Positions 45,370 through 58,148 are shown, counted from the first letter of the stretch. The stretch: 64,000 bases of DNA from Thuidium tamariscinum (GCA_947034885.2 OX344753.2:19344001-19408000); one strand, 5' to 3'. The notes: a model not told the origin generated them from the letters alone. Made by a program: numbers and translations.

Positions 45370-48257
45370 ATGGCGCGGAAGCCGAAGAAGAAGTTGGAAG
45401 CGACGAACATTGAACTAGGTTTGGAGGATGAGGCGAAGGTGGAGGAGGTTGGAGAGGAGAAGAAGGAGCTAGGGCTGGATGAGGAGCGGAAGGAGGGGGA
45501 GGGGGAGGGGGAGGAGGAAGATGAACAGTATTTTGAGGATTACGACGAAGCATATGATGAGACGTTTGTAGAAGCAGATGCGTCGTCTTCGGAGAGCTCA
45601 CCTCCTTCTTCGCCGCCTGTACGATACGAGCCTTTGCCTTCCCCTGTTTCCTCCAAGGATGACACGGCTTCCGACAAGCCGGTGCGAGTGTATGCGGACG
45701 GCATCTACGACCTCTTCCATTTTGGCCACGCGCGGTCGCTGGAGCAGGCGAAGAAGTCGTACGTTTTGCTTCTTGATTCCTTCTTGCTGCGAGAATTGCT
45801 GCACATTTGAGATGTAGGCCTTGGAATGACAATTTGCAGTGAATTTGCGCATGACCATCTTGTACTTTGAGAGCGATTGTCAAAGCTGACTGGTGTTTTT
45901 CGCCGTGTAAATTCTCTGATTGGAAAGTCCTCTTGTGTGGTTTCAGAGCTGAATTGTAACTGACCGCATTTTAGACCATTTGCACTTAACTCTCAGCGGT
46001 TGATTGAGATTCAGGAATTTTGCGGTTGTTTATTGAAAAATATGCGGCACTTGAATGATTGGAAATTCGGAAGTCGAATTTCTGTTTCGTGAATTTTCGT
46101 GAGGTGCTCTATAAGATTTACTGTGACATTGCAGAGAACTTACATTTTGCTCATTTTCTTCAACATTTGTTGTGCAGATTCCCCAATGTGTATCTGCTTG
46201 TTGGATGCTGCAGCGATGCTCTCACCCACAAGCACAAAGGAAAAACCGTCATGAATGAAGCCGAGCGCTACGAGTCACTTCGACATTGCAAGTTAGTTTC
46301 TGATCGCAAACACTAAGTTCTGGAATATGTATCAGTTTATATGAGAGAGAAATTTTAGTGTTTGAACTTACTATTTGGTCAAGTTAGGAGTGCTTGCATG
46401 CGACGAAAATGTATATCATACTACTGCAAAGCTCTACAGTCCTGAAGAGGCGGAAGAGTCTTCTTTTTTTTAGAAAATATGTAGTTCGAAGTATGTTGTC
46501 GAAGATTTTTTCTTTCATTTCTGAGTAGAATATGTGTTTTGAGTATCAGTTCACGAATTTGCAGATCGAAAGTCGATGATGCGTTCAATATAGAATAGCA
46601 AGGTTGTACTGTACCAGTATTTCGTGCAGATGGTTTGAGTGGACGATTCCTAAAATACTTCCTGGACGTGGCAGGTGGGTGGACGAGGTAGTTCAAGATG
46701 CTCCGTGGGTGGTCACACTAGATTTTCTTGATAAGCACAATATTGACTTTGTTGCCCACGACGCTCTTCCGTACATCACTTTACACGCGCCATTTCTATA
46801 TTTTTTCATGCTTCATTGCGTCGAAATCAATCAAGATCTAAGATAGACAGGAATGTGGAGAGTTCTGCGTCATTTATGTGTTGCCCACAGATGCTTTGGG
46901 GTGTGCTATTTTCTTCATCATCAATGTGACTGTAAAGTTGTGGTTTCCTCACAGGTATGCGGACGCAAGTGGTGCTGGCAAGGATGTATACGAATTTGTA
47001 AGCCTGGTTTAAGTGACCTGTAGAGAATTCTGTTTGTACTTGCTGTTACGTTCGTCCGAGTTTTTGGTCGAGCGATGTATGATATTAATGAATGTCCGTG
47101 TCTGTGAGTACTATTTCACATCAATTTCGAATTAGCTAGTGATTTTAATTTATCCTCCTAAATCTAAAGATAAGTGCCGTAATTCTCGAGCTTCATTTTT
47201 TGTGTTTGTAACGTTTCTTCTGTTTCTTACTGCTTCGGACAGGTGAAAAAGGCTGGAAGGTTCAAAGAGACGCAGCGTACTGATGGGGTTTCCACCTCAG
47301 ATTTGATTATGCGAATTGTCAAAGATTACAATGAGTACGTCATGCGGAATTTGACACGAGGATACACCCGCAAGGACCTTAATGTCAGCTATGTTAAGGT
47401 ACATTCCGTCTTCCTCACTTCTATGGCTTGGCACATTTTGTTGCGACTTTAATGCGTTTATGACAGATTTCTAGGAAGTAGTTTGATTCATAAGCAATGC
47501 TCTTACGTCCCTCCAGGAGAAACAATTACAAGTTGGTATGGGAATCAACAAGCTGCGGCAGAAAGTCAAAGAGCAACAGGAGCGTGTGGGTCAAAAGGTA
47601 TGTGACAGGATAGCAATCCAGTTCCCTGCTTTTGGTATATTAAAGTTGAGAATAAAGTATTCGAAGGTGCTCTCTAGAGTTCTGGACCTGTAACGGTGGT
47701 TACGACTGGATTGCCGAGCACTCAATGTTTTTCTCTATGCAGTTGAACACGGTGACCAGTGTAGCAGACTTGAATGAGTGGGCGGAAAATGCTGATCGTT
47801 GGGTTAGCGGCTTCTTGGAGAAATTCGAGGAAGGATGTCATGTCATGGTACACAATTTTCTGCATTTGACCTGTGATTTAGTGTCTTCATATACGGCAGT
47901 ACTGCTGAAATCCTAGAGTGGAACTATTTTCCTCTTAATAGGGCTTTTAGTCGGACATTCTAATATTCCTTTAAGTGAACAAAGGTTACACATGTGACGA
48001 AATTTATGCTTGTAAACGTATCAAAGAGTCTTTCTCTTAACCTTCCACTGGACTAACTTGATCTTGACTATCAGGAATCTGCAATTAGATCTCAAATTCA
48101 AAAAGGTCTCTTGCTGCAGCAGTCTCAGCTGCAGCAGCGAACAGACAAGTTCTTGACCAATGGAACGAAGACTGCCAATGGAACGAAGACTGGCAAAGAC
48201 GGAAGCACGCTTACGAAAAGGAATACCAAGGGTCATTCTGTATCATCAATCTTTTAG
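45370..48257 (+). CDS. CTP:phosphocholine cytidylyltransferase
   Basis: Eight exons: 45370-45758, 46178-46291, 46675-46770, 46955-46997, 47243-47398, 47517-47597, 47743-47847 and 48075-48257. All junctions keep frame, giving 388 residues, stop TAG at 48255. The catalytic domain starts [19 protein letters not shown], with the nucleotidyltransferase HxGH motif at residues 117-120. The RTDGVSTSD motif (RTEGISTS in the family) is at 226-234. [20 protein letters not shown] and [11 protein letters not shown] mark the C-terminal part. The enzyme makes CDP-choline from CTP and phosphocholine in the Kennedy pathway of phosphatidylcholine synthesis. It differs from angiosperm forms (usually 300-330 residues) by a longer acidic N-terminus of about 100 residues. 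That N-terminus is basic at first (MARKPKKK) and could be a nuclear signal. Confidence 0.96.
45489..45516 (+). repeat. (GGGGGA)n run in CCT exon 1, G-quadruplex candidate
   Basis: The coding strand reads GGAGGGGGAGGGGGAGGGGG followed by AGGAGG. It encodes Glu-Gly repeats in the acidic N-terminus. Four runs of three or more G with one-base spacers satisfy the usual quadruplex rule. Confidence 0.7.
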
Positions 48258-48762
48258 GGGATGTCTTTGCAGCTAATTAGTTTGTATTCTTAAAGCGTTG
48301 AGGCTTGCGAAGGTGTCTTGTTATCATACGTTACCTTCAAGTTTCCAACCGTTACATGAGATTAGGAAACGTTCTTTTATGTTTAGACATGAAATAGTTG
48401 AATACGCGGGTAAATTTTGTTCTCTTAACGTTTGGCTCGGCTTACCGGAGAGTTATACAAGAAGTCTCTGGACCCGAGCCTAACCGTTTTTCTCACTGTT
48501 ATGTCCCTGACATTGTGAATTTCGATTAAAAATTATTCTTGTTAATGTTTGCTCAGCAACCTGCTTGCTATGTGTACCTTCTCTACTTACTGTACTTGGG
48601 GGTCAGCTCATCAAAAATTATGAAGAGTGGAGATTACATGCACATATCTCCAGGGCAATTTAAGAATCTGTACAATTATGTTACAATAGTTGATTTGCCT
48701 AGTTATTAGAGAGCTTGCTTTGGTAAACAAAACTTCCGTGTTTCTCCAATTTTTTTGATTTA
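48258..48762 (+). other. CCT 3' flank
   Basis: Probable 3' untranslated sequence and flank. The small open frame at 48298-48483 has no family resemblance. Confidence 0.4.
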
Positions 48763-49035
48763 AGGTAGGTACACCCAAAATGGCACCTGACCTTAAATCG
48801 CCCTGTACAACTTGCATACATTTTCAAAATCAGTCATGTACCCAGACTGTAGATGGTGCTTTCAGAAACACACTTTGACTGTTAATAACTTTTGCATATG
48901 GTATCCAAATCCACTGTTCTTTGGTGCCTTGGAACATGCTTTCACTCACCGACAAGATTGTAAAAAAATCTGAACAATATAATAACAAGAACTAGGCACA
49001 GTATGAAAAACTGGCACTTTTGGGTGTACCTATCT
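48763..49035. mobile_element. TA-flanked MITE, AGGTAGGTACACCCAAAA family, copy b (273 bp, inverted)
   Basis: The ends are AGGTAGGTACACCCAAAA and TTTTGGGTGTACCTATCT, with TA at 48761-48762 and 49036-49037. It is oriented opposite to copies a, c and d. It sits 0.5 kb downstream of the CCT stop codon. Confidence 0.86.
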
Positions 49036-51202
49036 TAGCCATTGGATGTTTTCAAGGCTCATTGCTACGAGTTTTGGAATTTTTTCCCATGGAATGTAAT
49101 CCATTTCTTTTTGAATCTAGTGATTTGTAACTTAAGTTTTTCTTTCAAACATATCCCTACATGATTTCATCTATCTTGTTAACCCTTAAAGGATGGTCTG
49201 GTGATTGGAAATCATGCATTTTGATACTATTTACTTTGAATAAGCCAAATATACTCATTGGAAGTCAAAGTATTGTAGAAGATATCTCCTTTCCACCCCT
49301 AACACCAAGGATGAATAGTTGCACTTATATCCTACAAGGGAAGATCCGTTATCATTCATTAGACACAAAATGTTTGCTTCGATGTTTAAAGGTTATGGAT
49401 TGTTGTTATCTTGGATATAGCAACACTAGCTACTTGGCTTGAATGTTTTCATCTACAATATGTATCTACCTTGCTTATTTGAACAATGTTGGTTTGCCCA
49501 ATTAGGATTATATTTATAGGCTTTTGTGTGAAAATGAACACCCGAGCTTTTCTTTTTGGCAGAAATTTGCTAGATATGTTAGAATTTGACAAGCCAACAA
49601 TCATCCGTCAAGAAACTAGCTTGCAAGACAAGGCTAGCAAGGGGGACATTGATAAAAAAAAAAAAATTTAAGCCCTAGTGAACACCCTTTACATTCATCA
49701 AAGTTGATATCTAATTGGCACAATATTTTGTTGTAGGCTGGCTATTCCCTATAAACCAACAAGTGATTGGTAAGGAAAATTATTCTTGACAGTAAGATGA
49801 TTCAAATGCAGGATGACTATATTGAGGTAAAATAGCCTCTTATGGTTAGAACTTGGAAACTGCCATCATGCCATTACTGAAATTTTTCAAACTTTTTTCC
49901 GCGTAAAGATAAGTGTAAGAAATAAAGTGAGAAATCAAAATTATATATTTTCGAATAAAGTATGCATTTGTAATGAATTTTTGAAGTGATATGTCCAAAA
50001 GAGTCATTAGGCTACCCCATAATCAATAAAAAATTGTACCCAATATGCTCATCTTAATTACTAAAAGTAGTCACAATAATTTTTAATGTAGAAGGCCATG
50101 AAAAGTCACTTCCTACAATGATTTATATTGAAAAAGTAGAGTGTTCCTAATGAAGTCATTAGCTAGTCTCTCTATTGGTGTCATGCTAGACATTGATTGT
50201 GGCCTGAAAAACCATCATGGGGTCATTAGGTGTCTACTATGGGTTATATGACTACAATGGAATATTTTACCTTAATCACCATATTCTTTATTTGATTGCA
50301 TTCAAGAAGCTCATCAAGTGCTCAAGAAATTTTCAAAGTTGCCCTTGCCAATTTACCTCCTTTTTATTGAAGGAGTTGGATTCTTTTACAAGGGTATTGT
50401 GTACATCCTCTCTTTTTTCAAAATCTCTTAGTTTATTTTCTATAGTATACTTTGTTTCAACTTCAAATATGCAAAGGCTACCATCTTCCTCTTCCAAAGA
50501 CATGTTAGTTTTGAAACTAAACTCTTCAAGTTTTATTATATCATGTTGATATGGACAATGGAGTAACGGATGGCTACCATGGCCAATCTGAAAGTAGCAC
50601 CTTCCTTATCCAAGAATATAGTTACCAACCTCCATCAACCCAAGCATTAGACTTAGATAAGAAATGGCAAGCAACCAGAATTTAGCAATCTCATGAAAAT
50701 AGTAGCCACACATGCACCTTCTATCTTTGCACAATGGTTATGAAATTGTTTGGAGATGGACATTGTTCTTGCAATTTTTGAATGGTTGTGGCTACTTTCA
50801 AAGCATTAGATGAAATTTGACAACTCCAGAAGACCATTTTGGGTCTATTCCTAAATTGCTCCCGATATCATTGGCTATTGTCAGGCTAACATTTACCAAA
50901 TAAAAAATAAAAAATTGGAAGGTCTTGAAATGTGAAAAAAATTCAAAAAGTAAAATTCAAAAAAGAAAAGAAAAGAATGTGGCAGTCTCTCGACCACATA
51001 GGACCCCTACAATTTCACGTTCCTGCAATATTTTTTGCGTTCCCCAAATCCAAGAATTCGCAGTCTTTTGGAGGCCTCAAATTTCATCTAATGTTAGACT
51101 TTTTTTTAAATTCAAAAATAGTAACTACTAAAATTAGTCATTTGGTGAGGTTTTATTTAACTTCAATGTATTCATCAATACCAAATTTGGTGCCTCAAGC
51201 AT
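49036..51202. other. Intergenic, nothing recognised
   Basis: Moderately AT-rich. Frames of up to 110 codons (50217-50549) show no recognised domain or splice context. The composition around 49160-50700 is slightly less AT-rich than deep intergenic DNA, so a decayed gene or transposon is possible. Confidence 0.4.
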
Positions 51203-51442
51203 TTAACCCTTTTACTTCCTAAGAAGCCCAAACTGGGCCTCATGTTTTTAATGCAATTTTGAAGAATTTATTTGGGGATGTTTTATTTATTTTAATAATT
51301 ATTTATTTAAACTACTGCATGCAATGTTATTCACTCAAGCTAATGATATAATAAAATTTTCCATTTAAATTATTCTTTCTACAATATAATCAATCAAAGT
51401 CTACAACTTAAAATCATGAATTCTTAGGAAGTAAAGGGTTAA
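51203..51442. mobile_element. TTAA element, copy T6 (240 bp, short form)
   Basis: The ends are TTAACCCTTTTACTTCCTAA and, in reverse complement, TTAACCCTTTACTTCCTAAG. They are about 22 bases long and differ by one indel. This is the shortest complete TTAA-flanked element in the window. Confidence 0.78.
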
Positions 51443-53869
51443 GGCTTAATTAACTAAGCCCTCTATTCCTTTAAAATATGCTTTATCAAACAACCACATT
51501 TGGTTTTCAAAAAAGACAATTATCATAGAAGTGAGATTTTTAGTGTTAAAAAACTTTAAAATTCTAAAAAAGGTTCAATTGGACTCATTCATAAAAATAT
51601 CTCATTGGACAATAGAATTAATTGTAAAGGAACCCCTAGTTTGAAACAGGGATGTTAGAGGGAGGTACAATTGAGAATAGTAGAAAAGAAATACGATTGC
51701 AAACTCCTTTAGACCATAGTTTTGGTACTCTGAGGAGTTTCATCTTATATTAATTTCAAAATTTGGCTCATCATCTCCCTATGCACATACTATACTATTA
51801 ATTCTACTATCAATCCCCGTATCAATCCTTTTATTATACATAGTAGCAATTAAGGTTCCTAAAATAATGATCATAGTACAATTTTAATGCCAACAATTTG
51901 AACAACCAACTTTGCCCTATATTATACTAGTTACTTTGAATGGTTTTATTTATTCTTAAATCCTAAATTAAATTTTTCCTCAAGTAATTTACTTCACATT
52001 CCATTTTACATTTAAAGTTATTCTGTCTTTGAGGCAACTAATAAATTAAAGTACAAGTAGTCTAGTTTAATATGCATTCTATAATTAAGAAAATTCTAAG
52101 ATTTTCAAATTTGGTTTGCTCAAAGATCCAAAGAATGTTTAAATTTTTCAATTTAAATTTTTTTTTAATTATGAAACATATTTATCATTCTAATCGATTT
52201 TTTTACTATGATTTGTGAAATTTTCAAATGTTTTAAACACACTCTTCAATAGTAGACCATCCAACCTTCCTAACTTATTTTATTCTTTTCAATATTAGTA
52301 ACTTCATATCTTTAGCAAGTATTAAGACATAATGCTCATTGAATGTATACACTTATATAGACTCTATTATACATTAAATGTTCTTTACCTAATCCTTCAT
52401 GCAAATCAATTTCTTCTCTAACAATATGGTTAGCTTTCATTCTTCTTTCTCAAGTCATTTCTTGTCTCCATTGTGTTTCTTATCAATTATATATCAATGT
52501 CTCTATATAAAATTCAAAAAAGAACTTTCATTAATTCATGTTATTAATTTTCCATCAATGCCCATAGGTGTAACTAGCTTCATTTCTCAAATGAAGATCA
52601 CTTATTTTGCATTACCCAAAATAAAAGAAACAAACCAATTCATTATGAGAAGCAATGCTTCTATAACACTACTTTGCTTTTCAAGTAAAGCCTTAGTCAA
52701 ACTTTCTAACCATGTAGCTATTAACAATGCAAAGCGTCCCACTATTTGTCCTAGAGACAATATCCCCCTTCCTTGAGAGAATGTCTTATTTCTCTAACCT
52801 AGAAAACATGCTTGTTGTCTCTAAACCAAAGAGGAAACTCTAAAATCATAAAAGCAAAAGTTAGTCAAAAGGTTAGAAGAGGAGGAAGCTCTCTTTATAT
52901 GCAATAGCTTCTATATGCAAAAAGCTGCTTGGATAGGACCTTATTCAAAAAGCAAACCAGTACTTTCAAGACCAAAGATAACTAATTGTTTAACAATGCA
53001 ATGATCCTCCCTATACTAGAAAGGCATTAAACTTGACAAGATGCATGATGGGAGGGACTTATTAGTTAATTCAAGGATTAAGGTTGGTTGAAGAGTCATC
53101 AAAAGACAATTTAGTTCACTTTAGGGGGATGCTTTTCCATGATGCAAAAATAACCTTTGCCTCATTGATAAACAATGCTATAACCATCCCTTCTTATAGC
53201 ATAATTGCCTTAAAACACTTCCTTGGGAGTTATGGGCTTTATGAAATGTTTATTCCTTTTAGATTTTATATTTAAATGTTGATTTCTATTTGTTCTCAAA
53301 ACTTCACAAATTTGAAATAAAAAAGCTTACCAAATGGAGTCTTTTATAACCTTGCATATCAACTAAAATATACAAATGTAATAAGAAATAGTACTTGCAT
53401 TTATACTTTAGTACTTACAAAGCTCTCATTTATACTTGTAGGAAAACAAAACCTATTTTTAAGCTCAAAATTTTTGAAAGATTTTGAAAGATTTTTTATG
53501 TAATTAAAAAATAAAAATATATAGATGATGTTTTTAACACTTTGACTCTATATTTAGATTTTTCAAAAATTAGATCTAAAAGTAATGTGATAATGTGAAG
53601 GTGCAGTATAAGAAAAAGATTCTTTTATACATTTTTATAGTTTTCTTATAATTTAATTCACATTTTACTTTTAGGGAAAATCTATTTCAAACTAGTTTGG
53701 AATGAGGATTTTTAATTCCCTAAATCTTTGCACTTTATATTTTTTCAAAATTCTAAAAGTAGAATTAGCTTATGCATGCATTCAAATTCCATAAGTCATT
53801 TCAAATGTATTTAAATTCACAAAAATTTGTTACAAAACTTGTTTTGGAAGAATCATTTAAACTTTAAAG
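51443..53869. other. AT-rich intergenic, nothing recognised
   Basis: No gene, RNA or clear repeat end found. The 125-codon frame at 52399-52776 is unsupported by any motif. Confidence 0.45.
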
Positions 53870-55010
53870 TTTAAACATCCCAAAGGACCAAAAAGTTTCC
53901 TCACAAAGTTTTAATTCAAAGTGCTTTAAATTTTGCATCGGATGTCCAAATTCAATAAAATTTGTTGGAAAGTTTGTGCTCTTTCTTCTAGTTTGTGTAG
54001 TAAAATTTTTAGATTAGTCAAAGAGGTGCAATTTTTGAAAGTCAATTGAAGCTCATAGATTCAATTTGAGTTCACCAAACTACATTTTTTGGATGCAACT
54101 AGTTGGAGGCTAGTATCTCTTTCATCCAATATTTGTTTTCAATAAAAATTTGTTTGCCTTGAAGTCTAGTTGTTTTGAATGTTTAGAAGAAACTCAAAGT
54201 TCAAAAATCAAATGTGTCTTTGTTATGATGAATTTTAGTGGCTTATTTTTTCCATTCAAAGTTGGTTTCCAATAGTTCTTTTTGGTAAAGTTGCACTTAC
54301 TAGTCTAGTTTGTGTGGCTAAAATTTCATATCAATCCACAAAGTTAAGAGTGATTGAAAAGTATTTTAGTAGAAGGAGGTTTAGGTGCAGATGTGATTTC
54401 ATAAGAGGATTTTTCAAGGCGCTAAGAGATTGTTTCAATCTTGTTCTTCAATCTGTGAAGCAATCACTATTGGTCAGATTAAAAAACATTTTAAAAATGA
54501 TTAAAATAATAATATTTTAAAAATAAAACAAATATTAAAATATTATCAAAAAATTAAATTAAAAAAATATTTTAAAATATTAAAGTATTAATTAAATATT
54601 ATTATTTGATGTGGCAGTCTCTTGGCTACATCAGATCGCTTGTGTAGTAGATTTCAACGAGTTCCCATAGTCTGGGAACTCACAGTCTTCTAAACTAGCT
54701 AAAAATCTTCTTATGCTAGCAACTTTTCTTGCTATTTTTTGACACTTCAAAGCCATTTTGCAAACAAAATGAGTCAATCAATTGAATGGTATTTCTTTCA
54801 CCAATGTGTTTGTATGTTGGTTGTCAATCACATTATAGTTTAAAAAATTCATTTGAATAGATTAGAAATTAAATTTGACCTTCAGATGTATTGCTTGGAA
54901 AATTTTAGCATCCTTTTATCAACACTAAAATATTATTATTTTGCAATTTATGTGGCCAAATGACTCCAAATTTGATTCACATCATCTACAACAAGTACCG
55001 ACTAGAAGAT
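53870..55010. mobile_element. TTAA element, copy T3 (diverged T1/T2 relative, split by a MITE)
   Basis: Colinear with T2: 'caaagtgctttaaa', 'gtccaaattcaataaaattt', 'ttcacc.aactaca', and on the far side 'tttttgacacttcaaa' and 'tggccaaatgactccaaa'. The terminal TTAA motifs are not preserved. A MITE (54400-54715) interrupts it, showing that T3 is the older insertion. Confidence 0.66.
54400..54715. mobile_element. MITE with CATAAGAGG ends, copy 2 (316 bp), nested in T3
   Basis: The ends are CATAAGAGGATTTTTC and, in reverse complement, CATAAGAAGATTTTTA. It has the same layout as copy 1: AATCTGTGAAgCAaTCACT-type segment, A/T block, then the GATGTGG..CTACATC hairpin. The last hairpin is CGAGTTCCC-atagtct-GGGAACTCA. 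Confidence 0.72.
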
Positions 55011-55108
55011 TGATGGTTGATGTTTCTATGCTCTTAGGACATTATATTTGGATCTATACTACTTCAATAGAAATGATGTCTTTAAAATTAAAAAAAGGCC
55101 TTGGTCTT

Positions 55109-55750
55109 TTAACCTCTAAATGCCCCAAGGCACCAAATCCTAGTATTTGCAAAACTTTGAAGTTAATTAAAACCTAATTATCTAGTTGCTACTTTTGGTA
55201 GTTTATATTTTTGAAAACATCTTCTTGAAGTCTAACTTAAGCATAAAAAATTTGATCTTGAAATTATTGATTATGATTTTAGTATTCCATATTTTGTGCA
55301 AGGGTGTCCATTGCAATCTTGACTTTCTGTAGTGATTGATGAGGGCTCTTGGAAATGAGCATCAAAAACACTAGATCTTAGAGAGAAAACCTTATTAGAA
55401 ATTCATTTAAGAAAATTGTAGAGTAGATTTTCACAAGTCATAAATTGATTAGGATTATACATGTTAAGTCTGTTGACCTCATTTTTTTTAATGACCAACT
55501 TTTTAGATTTGACATGTCAAAAGAGGTTCAAAAGACTTCAACTCTTTTTGTAATTTTAACACCCTCATAATCAAACATTCTAATCTTTTAATCCAAAAGT
55601 GATATTGTTGTGTTTTCTTTTCCAAAGTGATCTTTAACATGTCTAGTTTGAAATTGTATGGTTACTTTTCCAAAAACATTGATATAACTTTTAGTTCAAC
55701 TTAGAGCAAATTCCTATAAGCTCAAAAAGGCCTTGGGCATGTAGGGTTAA
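55109..55750. mobile_element. TTAA element, copy T7 (642 bp, complete)
   Basis: The ends are TTAACCTCTAAATGCCCCAA and, in reverse complement, TTAACCCTACATGCCCAAGG. They are imperfect repeats of about 22 bases. The interior right part is homologous to 33740-34260. No transposase frame. Confidence 0.75.
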
Positions 55751-56814
55751 GGGTTATAGAATAATTTCTCTAGTTGCTCATAGTGCACTAAATATGCAAT
55801 TCTAATTCTATACATTTTGAATGATTCTATACAAGAAATTGCCATAGCTATTTGAGGAATTAGAGATTTTCAACAAAATTTGAACATATTGTAGTATAAG
55901 TAACACAATTGTGCAAAATAAAATTTCAAAATTTTTCAAATTTTTCAAGTTTTTTAATAAGTTAAAAATTCATTAATTGAAAAATCTTTTAATACTGGTA
56001 ATTTTTTTCAAGATTTTGTACTTAGTAGAATGAAAAAGTCTTTTTCAAATTTTTATAAGCATTTCACAAATTAATTTTTTTTATTGAATAAAACATTATT
56101 GCCTATATTATGACTTCAAATCATTTTTAAAAAATCATTTATTCCAAAAATCTCCAAAACTTTTGAAAAATATCAAAAAGGATTTGTATATTTTTTAATA
56201 TTATTGTCCTTGATTTTTAGGATATTTTTGGAATGAATTATAACCAATGTAACTATTTGGATTCCTATTTTAGTCATTAATATTTCACTCAATAGAATTT
56301 TACAATTCTTATTAAAAATTTAAAAAAAAGTGTCATTCCACTTACTTTTCACCATTGACAACATTCTTCTCCTACTAAATACAAGAAAGCACCTACACAT
56401 CATTCCTTTATTCAATTGATTTTTCAAAATACTTTGTAATAAATAGTGGTGATTATGATTGTACATACATTGTCTTCTTATCGAAAGCTAGTTACGGCAT
56501 TTAGGGGGTTCTAAAAGTGCACAAGCTCTAAAATTGTCAACCTCTTCAAATGTATGTTATTTGTACATGTTTCTTTTGTTGAGCTATTTGCAATATGCAA
56601 ATAATATAAATTATTTTAGGAGGTAGGCTATTTTAGAGCCCTATGACATGTCAACTTTAAATTTCATAACTAATTCTAAAAATCTCCAAAAATTATGAGA
56701 CGGCTTGGGTTAGATGCCAATTCCACATGTCTTTCGAGGAAAGTTTCATGAAAAAAGTATTTCAACCAGTTTCACCTCCCCAAAATCCAGTTCCAGCTCT
56801 TAAATGCACGGTTC
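55751..56814. other. AT-rich intergenic, nothing recognised
   Basis: No gene or repeat end recognised, apart from homopolymer runs. Confidence 0.4.
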
Positions 56815-56912
56815 CTAGTATGTGAGCATAGAAGTGTGAGCTTATGAGCCTCAAAGATGATGCACCTATACTATAGGTGCTTATACTATAAAAACCTTTT
56901 ATGATAAGAGTA

Positions 56913-57184
56913 AGGTAGGTACACCCAAAAGCGCCAGTTTCTCTACTGTGCCTAGTTCCTGTTATTATATTGTTCAAATTTTTTTACAGTCTTGTTGGTG
57001 AGTGAAAGCATGTTCCAATGCACCAAAGAACAGTGGATTTGGATACCGTATGCAAAAGTTATTAACAGTCAAAGTGTGTTTTTGAAAGCGCCATCTACAG
57101 TCTGGATACATGACTGATTTTGAAAATGTATGCAAGTTATACAGAGCGCTTTAAGGTCAGGAGCCATTTTGGGTGTACCTACCT
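56913..57184. mobile_element. TA-flanked MITE, AGGTAGGTACACCCAAAA family, copy c (272 bp)
   Basis: The ends are AGGTAGGTACACCCAAAA and TTTTGGGTGTACCTACCT, with TA at 56911-56912 and 57185-57186. It abuts the next element, sharing the TA. Confidence 0.88.
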
Positions 57185-57185
57185 T

Positions 57186-57902
57186 ATATGGGTGAATGCA
57201 AGAAACACTTGTACTATTTGTTGCGTTTGGCTGATTTTTTCGGGAGCACTTTAAAATTAGAATTTAAAAAAAAAATATGACTAATGTAAAGACCTTTAAG
57301 ATGAAGAAAACCACCAAAGGAAATTTGTTAAAAAAATCTCTAAGTAGGAGAACTTGAAAAGTGCCAAACCTCAAGAAAATACATACTTTGATGTTTTAAT
57401 TAGTAAAAAATAGAATTTTTAAAAATAAAATAAAATAAAAATTGTCCATTTTCAAAAACTTTATAGAGATGGTTATTAATCAAAAAAAATCACCAAAATC
57501 ACTTTTTACATGTTTCCAAAAAAATGTAGAAGGAGGCTCACTTTGTGAACTTGTACACCATGTAAAAATAACTTTTTTTGAAATCCCTCTGGGTGAAAGC
57601 TAGAAGTCTATTAGAAGACCACTTCATCCAAATTTGAGCTCAAAATCATTAAGAAAAAGGTACTCAACAGTACTAAAAACCTCCAAAATGGCATTTGTGA
57701 CATTCAATCACTAGTACTACTTAAATAGTAAATAATTTTTGAAAATTTTGAAAAATTACGTAATGTGTATGATAGTCATCAGTACCTTCCTTAGAAATTT
57801 CGAGTCATTTCAAGTTTAAATGCAAAAGTTATGGCCAAAAAACAGATCAGCACATGCCGTGTGACAGAAAATAGTACAAGTGTTTCTTGCATTTACCCAT
57901 AT
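57186..57902. mobile_element. TIR element with GGGTGAATGCAAGAAA ends, copy 2 (about 717 bp)
   Basis: The ends ATATGGGTGAATGCAAGAAA and, in reverse complement, ATATGGGTAAATGCAAGAAA extend to about 34 paired bases (CACTTGTACTATTT). Compare copy 1 at 18629-19377. No coding capacity. Confidence 0.78.
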
Positions 57903-58148
57903 TTATACTATAAATATCAATATTATAGATATTTTTATCATAAATACCTTCAAAGGTGAAAATATATCTACTTATATATAAATTAGAAGCTCACATGCTC
58001 ACATGTTCATGCTCACGCATTAGCATCGTTGCTCTTAAATGAGAGATTTATGGACCTTGTTTGCCTACTATGAAACATCTTCAATCTACGTTGAATTTGC
58101 CAACACGTCGATGATGCAACAAAATTAAACACACAGAAGCAACTATTA

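Larger units (their letters stand above)
56815..58035. mobile_element. Possible foldback element hosting two younger insertions
   Basis: GTGAGCATAGAAGTGTGAGC near 56821 is roughly inverted at 57985-58020 (gctcacatgttcatgctcac). Both resemble the GTGAGC-rich ends of the 14.8-19.6 kb nest. The copy-c MITE and the second GGGTGAATGC element lie inside. Confidence 0.4.

Noticed and set aside
45158..45883. A 241-codon open frame on the minus strand across CCT exon 1
   Set aside because: It is the antisense of a GC-rich, purine-rich coding exon; its Pro/Ser/His-rich translation is the expected shadow of Glu/Gly codons.
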